Shown: positions 8,027 to 13,720 of the stretch, one piece after another
Position numbering within the stretch: the stretch's first letter is position 1
Layout: every line of letters begins with the position of its first letter
Assembly: GCA_035282865.1 (NCBI GenBank)
Contig: DATEVB010000246.1
Span: forward strand, 1-15,238
Reading direction: 5' to 3'
DNA from: UBA4744 sp035282865
GTDB lineage: Bacteria > Actinomycetota > Acidimicrobiia > Spongiisociales > UBA4744
Length of the DNA stretch: 15,238 nt
Program-made: the position numbers and the translations under genes
The notes under the pieces: generated by a model
What the model was told of the DNA's origin: nothing
Databases searched by the model: none
Seen by the model: the letters and a program-made list of their open reading frames with translations, nothing else

Positions 8027-8581
8027 TCAGTCGTCGTCGTGCTCTTTGATGTCGGGTTTGAGCACGCCGTCGTCGCAGTCAACCTGCAGTCTGGATTCGT
8101 GGTCGCCACCTGCTTCTTCGAACTTGATCTCGAGTTCGTCGGGTCCGGCCGATTCGATATCAACCTGATAGCCGGGGTTGGGAGCGTGGGTGGCGAGGGT
8201 CACTGCGTCATCGGCGCACCACACCGTTGCCCAACCCCCGGTGAGATAGAAGGTCTCCTCCTGGTGGCCGATGGTTGTGGTCGTCGTTGACGAAGTGAGG
8301 GGCACCGAGGTGGTGGTCATTTGTGGTGGGGCGGTGGTAGTGGTCTCCGCTTGCGTGATGGTTGTGGAAGTGGCCGCGGTTTGGGAAGTGGTCGTCGTCG
8401 TGACCGCCGTCCTGGGCGTCGTCGTTGGGGTGGTTGTCTCCAGGGCGAGCGTGGTCGCGACCCTCGACGGGCGATCGGTCACCTGATCGCGGACCAGTGC
8501 TACTGCCTGTGACGCCAGCAGCGTTGCCATCGACGTGGCGACGACCCAAGCGGTCACCAGGCCGACTCTTCTTCTGTTCAT
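8027..8581 (-). CDS. Secreted or membrane-anchored Thr-rich protein
   Basis: A 184-residue protein with a basic N-terminus and a hydrophobic stretch (about 7-30) typical of a signal peptide or anchor. A low-complexity Thr-rich linker (about 43-104) resembles a cell-wall-spanning or O-glycosylated stalk. The C-terminal globular part (about 108-176) contains GGWATVWC, NPGYQVDIESAGPDELEI (135-152) and SRLQVDC, with just two cysteines (122 and 169) that may form a disulfide. The end is highly acidic (EHDDD). From memory the C-terminal part resembles small beta domains of actinobacterial secreted proteins, but I cannot name a family. It is divergent from a response-regulator gene, and the 110-base region between them holds three 11-base-spaced direct repeats, so it is a likely target of that two-component system. 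It runs convergent with the nuclease gene (71-base gap). Confidence 0.8.
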   Translation of the reverse strand: MNRRRVGLVTAWVVATSMATLLASQAVALVRDQVTDRPSRVATTLALETTTPTTTPRTAVTTTTTSQTAATSTTITQAETTTTAPPQMTTTSVPLTSSTTTTTIGHQEETFYLTGGWATVWCADDAVTLATHAPNPGYQVDIESAGPDELEIKFEEAGGDHESRLQVDCDDGVLKPDIKEHDDD

Positions 8582-8587
8582 GCCTCA

Positions 8588-8606
8588 AGTATGGACGAGG
8601 AGAATA
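8588..8606 (-). promoter_or_regulatory. Candidate -10 elements of the Thr-rich protein gene
   Basis: Two hexamers are possible on the - strand: CATACT (8593-8588), 6 bases before the ATG at 8581, the leaderless spacing; or TATTCT (8606-8601), a better TANNNT, giving a leader of about 10 bases. In both cases the direct repeats at 8617-8643 sit at or near the -35 position, where an OmpR-type activator would act. Confidence 0.4.
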
Positions 8607-8616
8607 CTCAGTGAGC

Positions 8617-8643
8617 CTAAGCGACGGTTAAGGGCGTGCTAAA
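8617..8643. promoter_or_regulatory. Triple 11-bp-spaced direct repeat, candidate response-regulator operator
   Basis: CTAAG (8617), TTAAG (8628) and CTAAA (8639) begin exactly 11 bases apart on the + strand, consensus YTAAR. OmpR/PhoB-family regulators bind head-to-tail to direct repeats of about one helical turn. The array lies 36-62 bases upstream of the Thr-rich gene start and 49-75 bases upstream of the regulator gene, so it could activate the first and autoregulate the second. A short inverted pair AAGGG/CCCTT (8630-8634, 8644-8648) overlaps it. Confidence 0.5.
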
Positions 8644-8679
8644 CCCTTTGATTGGGCAGGTGGATCAGGGTTCTCGCAG

Positions 8680-8685
8680 TATCGT
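8680..8685 (+). promoter_or_regulatory. -10 element, leaderless start of the response regulator
   Basis: TATCGT lies 6 bases before the ATG at 8692 and no ribosome site is present. No good -35 is found, as expected if the promoter needs an activator. Confidence 0.5.
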
Positions 8686-8691
8686 GACGTC

Positions 8692-9375
8692 ATGGCCGCG
8701 GTGTTGATCATTGAGGATGAGCAGAGGATTCGCGAGACGCTGTCTCGCCGGTTGGCGGAGCGAGGCTACGACGTCGACTCGGCCGGCGCCGGGCTGGCCG
8801 GTCTCCAGTCGATCGTGGAGCGGGCTCCCGATGTGGTGGTCCTCGACTTGGGGTTGCCGGATGTCGATGGACGAGAGGTCCTCAAGATGATCAGGGCGGT
8901 GAGTGCCGTCCCGGTCATCGTTGCCACCGCCCGCGACGACGAATCCGAGATTGTGAGGGTGCTCGACGCCGGAGCCGACGATTACGTGGTCAAGCCCTTC
9001 TCGGCAGAACAACTCGAGGCGCGGATCCGGGCGGTGCTGCGACGGGTAGCCGGTGAAGACATCGGTGCGACGATCGAGGTTGGAGAACTGTCCGTCGATC
9101 GTCAGGCTCGGGAAGCGCGGCTGTCCGGACGTGACCTCGAACTCACGCGCAAGGAATTCGATCTTCTCCTCTACCTGGCCGAACGGGCCGGGACCGTGAT
9201 CGGTAAGCGAGAGCTGCTGGCCGAGGTGTGGCGTCAACCCTACGGCGGGGCAGACAAGACGGTCGACGTTCACCTGTCCTGGTTACGGCGGAAGCTGGGC
9301 GAGTCGGCGGCTGAACCTGCCTATCTGCACACAGTGCGGGGGGTCGGCGTCAAGCTGACCCTCCCCGGGTCGTGA
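8692..9375 (+). CDS. OmpR/PhoB-family response regulator
   Basis: A 227-residue two-domain response regulator, cytosolic and DNA-binding. The receiver domain (about 3-115) shows the acidic pocket Glu8/Asp9, phospho-acceptor Asp52 in VVLDLGLPDVDG, switch Thr79 and conserved Lys101 in DDYVVKPF. The C-terminal winged helix (about 127-224) shows LTRKEFDLLLYLAERAG (151-167), the recognition-helix block KTVDVHLSWLRRKLGE (189-204) and the wing YLHTVRGVGVKL. Length is exactly that of the family. It overlaps its kinase gene by 4 bases (GTGA), so the pair is translationally coupled. The start at 8692 is the only one that fits the receiver fold. Targets probably include its own promoter and the divergent secreted Thr-rich gene (inference from the direct repeats). 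Confidence 0.96.
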   Translation: MAAVLIIEDEQRIRETLSRRLAERGYDVDSAGAGLAGLQSIVERAPDVVVLDLGLPDVDGREVLKMIRAVSAVPVIVATARDDESEIVRVLDAGADDYVVKPFSAEQLEARIRAVLRRVAGEDIGATIEVGELSVDRQAREARLSGRDLELTRKEFDLLLYLAERAGTVIGKRELLAEVWRQPYGGADKTVDVHLSWLRRKLGESAAEPAYLHTVRGVGVKLTLPGS

Positions 9376-10664
9376 GGCAGCGGCTCGCACTCGTTTCGGC
9401 GGCCGTTACCGCCATGGTGGTGCTGGCTTTCGTGATCCCACTGGCGGGATTGGTGCGGTCATTGGCCAGAGACCGGGTCCTGGTCACTGCCGAGCGGGAG
9501 GCGCAAACGCAGGCGCAGGCGCTGAGCGTCGTCCTGCCCGAGGCGGGTATCGAGGGAGCCCGGGTGCTGGTCGGTTCGGGATCATTGCCGAACGATGAGC
9601 AACTGACGGTGGCTTTGCCGGACGGGACCATGCTGGGCGCCCAGGTTGGGCTGGACGACCATTTTGCCAGAGCCGCACAAGGTGAAGCTTTTCGCCAGGC
9701 GGTTGCCGGAGGCGAGGCCATCTTCGTTCCCGTGTTCCTGGCCGGTGAACCGTCGGCTGCGGTTGTGCGGGTGTTCGTGACCCAGGAGGAGCTGACCAGG
9801 AACGTTGGAGCGTCGTGGGCCGTGCTGGCTGCCCTGGGGATCGCCCTGGTCGGGCTGGCCGCTTTCGTCGCCGACCGTTTAGCTCGCTCGATTGTGAAAC
9901 CGGTTCAGGTCCTCTCGACGGCGGCGCATCGCATGGGGGAGGGCGACCTGAACGTCACGGTCGAACCGGCCGGACCACCCGAAGTGGTTGAGGTCGGGCA
10001 CGCCTTCAATCGGCTCGGTTCGCGAATCCGCCACCTGATTTCCCAGGAGAGGGAATCCGTCGCAGATCTGTCCCATCGCCTGAGGACCCCACTGACGGCC
10101 CTGCGGCTCGATGTGGGGGCGATCACCGATCCGGAGTTGGCCAATCGGCTGACCGAAGACCTCGACGACCTGGAACGGACCGTCGATCATGTCATTCACG
10201 AAGCGCGTCGAAACGTGAGGGAAGGCCCCGGTGTTGTCGCCGATGTGGCAGAGATCGTCCGCGACCGGCTCGAATTCTGGGGAGCTCTCGCCGAGGACCA
10301 GGGAAGGCAATGGTCGAGCCACATCGATGCGGGGCCGCTCCGAACGGCCGCCCACGCCGGCGATATTGCCGCAGCTCTCGATGCCCTTTTGGGGAATGTG
10401 CTGGCGCACACGCCGGACGGAGCACCCTATTCGGTCGACCTTCACCGGGACGGGCGCTTCATCGTCCTGACGATCGAGGATCAGGGGCCCGGCTTTCCGG
10501 ATCCGGCAGTGATCGAGCGGGGGGCCAGTTCCTCCGGATCGACCGGTCTTGGCCTCGACATCGTGCGCACAACCGCCGAAGCAAGCGGTGGAGGTCTAGA
10601 TATCGGTCAGACCGCCGGTGGGGGAGCCCGGGTGATTGTTCGATTCGGGTATACCGACCTTTGA
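9372..10664 (+). CDS. Membrane sensor histidine kinase
   Basis: A 430-residue sensor kinase that should phosphorylate the regulator encoded just upstream. Seen: transmembrane helix 1 (about 9-29); an extracellular sensor of about 115 residues; transmembrane helix 2 (about 147-167); a HAMP linker (about 170-222, with IVKPVQVLSTAAHRMGEGDL at 174-193); the dimerisation/phosphoacceptor domain with DLSHRLRTPLTAL and His235; and an ATPase domain with N-box Asn342 (LLGNVLAHTPDG), G1 box EDQGPGF (369-375) and G2 box GSTGLGLDIV (389-398). The residue after His235 is Arg instead of the usual Glu or Asp, a variation I recall in other actinobacterial kinases. The GTG start overlaps the regulator stop (GTGA at 9372-9375) without its own promoter. 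The signal is unknown. It ends 4 bases before the stop of the convergent nuclease-like gene. Confidence 0.95.
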   Translation: MRQRLALVSAAVTAMVVLAFVIPLAGLVRSLARDRVLVTAEREAQTQAQALSVVLPEAGIEGARVLVGSGSLPNDEQLTVALPDGTMLGAQVGLDDHFARAAQGEAFRQAVAGGEAIFVPVFLAGEPSAAVVRVFVTQEELTRNVGASWAVLAALGIALVGLAAFVADRLARSIVKPVQVLSTAAHRMGEGDLNVTVEPAGPPEVVEVGHAFNRLGSRIRHLISQERESVADLSHRLRTPLTALRLDVGAITDPELANRLTEDLDDLERTVDHVIHEARRNVREGPGVVADVAEIVRDRLEFWGALAEDQGRQWSSHIDAGPLRTAAHAGDIAAALDALLGNVLAHTPDGAPYSVDLHRDGRFIVLTIEDQGPGFPDPAVIERGASSSGSTGLGLDIVRTTAEASGGGLDIGQTAGGGARVIVRFGYTDL

Positions 10665-10668
10665 TCGC

Positions 10669-11934
10669 TCAACCGGCCTCGGAGCGGAGGTGAACCACCG
10701 CCGCGGATGACGGTTCCTTGGCGCCGGAGCGGTCGATCTCGTGGCTGATCTCATCGACCAGGAAGAGCAGTTCCGAGCGGATCTGTTCGAGGGAACCGTG
10801 CACGTTCTCGACCGAGGTCTTGATGTCGGTCAGAGACCGGCGGTTGTTCGTGAACAACTGAGCGAGCTGGCGGAGCCGCTGCATTCGGTCCTGGAGGAAA
10901 CCCCGGTCGATGTCGGAAGTTCGACGGTCCGTGCTCTGCCCGAGCATCATCTCGGCAAGCCGTAGCGCCACGGCCAGCATGGTGCCGTCGCCCTCATCGA
11001 CGATCAGGATCCGTTCACCGAAGACGCCGAGCGGTCCCACCTCTTTGGGGAAGGCGTCGCGGGCCGAAACGCAGATTGCGAAGTCGGCAGAGCGGTTGGC
11101 CAGTGCTCGATCCAGTTCCTCGAGGATCCCGTCCTTACCCGTCAAGTTGATCCGGGCCGTGTTCTTGGCCTCGATGACGATGCTGCGGCCGGAGCGGAGG
11201 GTGATGACGAAGTCGCCCACCAATGTCTCGGCTCCAATGTCGCCTTTGACCCGTCCGGTCCGCTCCACGACGCATCCGGAGCTCCGCACCGTTTCACGGA
11301 GGGCGTCCTCGATGGCGTCCTCGTAGTCGAAACCCTTGCGAGTGCCCCGGTCGGCTTCGGTTTGCTTGCCGCGCTCATGCATGAGGAGGTCGCGTAGCTC
11401 CCCGAACCGCTCGTCGATCGATTTGGAGAGGCGGCTCAGCGCAGACCCGTCTGCATCGGGATCCAGCACACCTCGCAAGCGAGCCTCGAGCATTCCATCT
11501 GGACCGAGGAGATCGTTGACCTGGTCCAAGAATCGGGCGGTGTGACTGTCTGTGAAGTCGGGGTTGAAACTGCGCAGGAATCCGTCCCGCCATTGGGTGA
11601 ACTCGTCGAGAGCGCGGGCGACCATCGAAGACCGTACGTCGGGGTCGAAGTGCGCGCCGAATGCCTGCCGGGCGGCGGCCAGCACTTGTTCGACTTGGAG
11701 CCGGGCTTCGCCGGTAACCTCGTCGACGGAACGGCGCACACGTGCGTCGACCTCGGCGAGATCGATGCCCAGGCCCATCGTCAGCAGACCCCGTGCACCG
11801 ACTTCGAGCACCCGGCGCACCATGTCGACCCGTCGTTCGTCCGGTTGGACGCTCAACAGCTCGGCCAGGACGCCGTCGTCGACCTCTAGTCCGTCGATCG
11901 TGACCGCGGTTCCGTCGATACTTATCTGCGCCAT
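10669..11934 (-). CDS. Coiled-coil protein with internal PD-(D/E)XK-like nuclease core
   Basis: A 421-residue cytosolic protein of no family I can name. The N-terminal 200 residues are helical and charged. Residues about 200-315 look like a restriction-endonuclease fold: GFDYEDAIEDAL with Glu205, then VGDFVI with Asp241 and SIVIEAKN with Glu255 and Lys257, the D-x(13)-E-x-K spacing of a PD-(D/E)XK site, followed by a strand (ADFAICVS) and helix. Residues about 340-400 are probable coiled coil. A similar core occurs in DUF2130-like and Mrr-like proteins (from memory). The frame is open to 12288, but the start at 11934 is chosen because TACATT lies 6 bases upstream and longer versions would overlap the divergent GTPase. 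It shares 64 bases of control region with that GTPase. Nuclease activity is inferred from motifs only. Confidence 0.8.
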   Translation of the reverse strand: MAQISIDGTAVTIDGLEVDDGVLAELLSVQPDERRVDMVRRVLEVGARGLLTMGLGIDLAEVDARVRRSVDEVTGEARLQVEQVLAAARQAFGAHFDPDVRSSMVARALDEFTQWRDGFLRSFNPDFTDSHTARFLDQVNDLLGPDGMLEARLRGVLDPDADGSALSRLSKSIDERFGELRDLLMHERGKQTEADRGTRKGFDYEDAIEDALRETVRSSGCVVERTGRVKGDIGAETLVGDFVITLRSGRSIVIEAKNTARINLTGKDGILEELDRALANRSADFAICVSARDAFPKEVGPLGVFGERILIVDEGDGTMLAVALRLAEMMLGQSTDRRTSDIDRGFLQDRMQRLRQLAQLFTNNRRSLTDIKTSVENVHGSLEQIRSELLFLVDEISHEIDRSGAKEPSSAAVVHLRSEAG

Positions 11935-11940
11935 GAGGTC

Positions 11941-11946
11941 AATGTA
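11941..11946 (-). promoter_or_regulatory. -10 element, leaderless start of the nuclease-like gene
   Basis: TACATT on the - strand lies 6 bases before the ATG at 11934, with no ribosome site between. Confidence 0.5.
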
Positions 11947-11984
11947 TCGGGAGGGTATGACAGGTTTGGGTATTTGCCGTGTGG

Positions 11985-11990
11985 GACAAT
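11985..11990 (+). promoter_or_regulatory. Possible -10 of the GTPase operon
   Basis: GACAAT lies 8 bases before the ATG at 11999; it matches four of six consensus bases but lacks the first T. No SD is seen before the ATG, so a leaderless start is likely. The call is weaker than for the other genes. Confidence 0.3.
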
Positions 11991-11998
11991 CCACACCC

Positions 11999-13720
11999 AT
12001 GTCCACGCAAGTAGCACCATCGGCGGCGCTGAGGGCGTCGCTCGACGCTCTGGCCGAGCGTGTCGAGTCGACATCGTTCAACCTGCCCGCCAACGAGCAT
12101 GCCAAGCGTGAGGCGCTGCGAATCGATCTGGCCTGGACAATCCGCCAGTACCTCCTTCCCCGGCTGAGCGATCTCGACGCCCCCCTCCTGGCCGTTGTCA
12201 TCGGCTCGACGGGGAGCGGCAAATCTACCGTGGTGAACTCGCTCGCCCAGCAGCGCATCAGTGATCCGGGCCTACTTCGGCCCACCACCCGGGTGCCGGT
12301 CGTATGGACCCATTCCGATCATGCGCACCGTTATCAGGAGGGTTTCCTGACGGGGTATGGCACGGCGGTCGACGCTGCCCACCGAATGCGGGTGGTCGTT
12401 TCCGACCATGGCCTGCTGGAGGGGGTGACCGTGCTGGACGCGCCCGATTTCGATTCCGTCGTCGAGGGTCATAGGGAGATGGTCGAGGATCTTCTGGCGG
12501 TGGCCGACCTGACGGTGTTCGTCACCTCGGCCCAGCGATATGCAGACGCGGTTCCCTGGGAATTCCTCGAGCGCGCCCGGCGGCGGAGGCTTCCGATCCT
12601 CTTCGTACTGAACCGGCTTCCGGCGGAGGACGCCGATGAAGTGGTTGACGATTACCTCGACCGTCTCACCAAACGAAGGATCATGTCCCGGGCCGAAGCT
12701 CCTACCATCCTGCGGATCCCGGAACAGCCCATCGTGGCAGCGCACGGCGGGTTGCCCGCGGCATCCGTCGCTTCCCTCCGAGACACCCTGGAATCCATGT
12801 CCGATCGCGGGCGCCGACGGCGGGTGGTGATTGCCGCCACGCAGGGTTCGGTCCGAGACGCGGTCGAGCGGGCCACGGACCTTTCCGCCGAGATCGAGGA
12901 CGAGGTCCGACAGGTCGGCTCCCTTCGTCGCGCCGCCCGGCGGGCCTATCAGACTCAGGCAGCGGAGATTGCCGAGTCGCTCCGGGGCGGAACGCTCATA
13001 CGGGGGGAGGTGCTGCGCCGCTGGCAAGAGTTCCTCGGGACGGGCGAGCTCCTCAAAGTGCTCACCGAGGGCGCCGGTCGGGTTAGGCAGTGGGCAACCA
13101 GGGTGTTCGGGGGAACTCGACGAGTCGAGGAGATAAGTGACGAGGCGGGCGAGGAGATCGTCGCCGCAGTGGTCCGCCGGGCTGATCTGGCTGCCGGTTC
13201 CACCGCAGCCGCATGGGAGCTCGACGAGGCCGGCAAGATGCTGCTCACCTCAGCGGGTCGAGAGCTGTGGCATCACGATCGGGCGACTCCCGAGCGAGCC
13301 AGGACGGCGATCGAGGACTGGCTTGCCGAGCTGGGCGAACTGATCACCGAACAAGGTGCGGGGAAACGTCGCTGGGCGCAGGTAGCTTCTTTCGGGGTCA
13401 ACGCCACGGCTCTCGTCGTGCTGCTGGCCGTCTTTGCCCAGACCGGGGGGATCACCGGTGCAGAGTTTGGTGTGGCAGCCGGCGCTGCCGCAGCCCAGCA
13501 GAAGATCCTCGAGCATGTTTTTGGAAGCGCGGCGGCGCGCTCGCTCATCGAAGAGGCTCGGGGGCGGTTGGTTGCCGCCCTCGGGCAGGTGCTGGCTCAG
13601 GACGAGCGCCGGTTCGCCGACATCACCGACGCCTATGCCGCCGACGAGGGTGCGGCCCATGCCATGCGATTGGCCGCTGACGAGGTACGCACCAGGGCGG
13701 GGGAGTTCTATGGCCGTTGA
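11999..13720 (+). CDS. Dynamin-like/YfjP-like GTPase, first of a tandem pair
   Basis: A 573-residue GTPase-domain protein. Seen: G1/Walker A GSTGSGKST (69-77, Lys75); G2-like LRPTTRVPVVW (93-103) with Thr96/Thr97; a G3-position motif DAPDFDSV (147-154) where the usual Gly of DxxG is Asp; and a G4 position NRLP (205-208) instead of NKxD. The middle and C-terminal part is long and helical, with hydrophobic stretches at about 464-481 and 485-500 that may dip into or cross the membrane. This layout fits the dynamin-like/YfjP-like group found as tandem pairs in actinobacteria, whose role is largely unknown. The start at 11999 is chosen over the longer frame from 11552, which is antisense to the neighbouring nuclease-like gene. 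Its end overlaps the second GTPase by 11 bases, so the products probably work together. GTP specificity is uncertain because of the G4 change. Confidence 0.85.
   Translation: MSTQVAPSAALRASLDALAERVESTSFNLPANEHAKREALRIDLAWTIRQYLLPRLSDLDAPLLAVVIGSTGSGKSTVVNSLAQQRISDPGLLRPTTRVPVVWTHSDHAHRYQEGFLTGYGTAVDAAHRMRVVVSDHGLLEGVTVLDAPDFDSVVEGHREMVEDLLAVADLTVFVTSAQRYADAVPWEFLERARRRRLPILFVLNRLPAEDADEVVDDYLDRLTKRRIMSRAEAPTILRIPEQPIVAAHGGLPAASVASLRDTLESMSDRGRRRRVVIAATQGSVRDAVERATDLSAEIEDEVRQVGSLRRAARRAYQTQAAEIAESLRGGTLIRGEVLRRWQEFLGTGELLKVLTEGAGRVRQWATRVFGGTRRVEEISDEAGEEIVAAVVRRADLAAGSTAAAWELDEAGKMLLTSAGRELWHHDRATPERARTAIEDWLAELGELITEQGAGKRRWAQVASFGVNATALVVLLAVFAQTGGITGAEFGVAAGAAAAQQKILEHVFGSAAARSLIEEARGRLVAALGQVLAQDERRFADITDAYAADEGAAHAMRLAADEVRTRAGEFYGR

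Noticed and set aside
8271..8486. Val-rich + strand ORF and repetitive GTGGT/GTCGT tracts
   Set aside because: They are the complement of the Thr codons (ACC/ACG) in the - strand protein, not an independent gene or repeat array.
11552..11998. N-terminal extension of the first GTPase (722-residue version)
   Set aside because: The extension is antisense to the nuclease-like gene and rich in Ser/Arg/Thr as shadow frames are; the conserved protein begins at 11999.
11935..12288. N-terminal extension of the nuclease-like protein (539-residue version)
   Set aside because: It would be antisense to the GTPase start and remove the shared promoter region; TACATT 6 bases before 11934 supports the shorter form.
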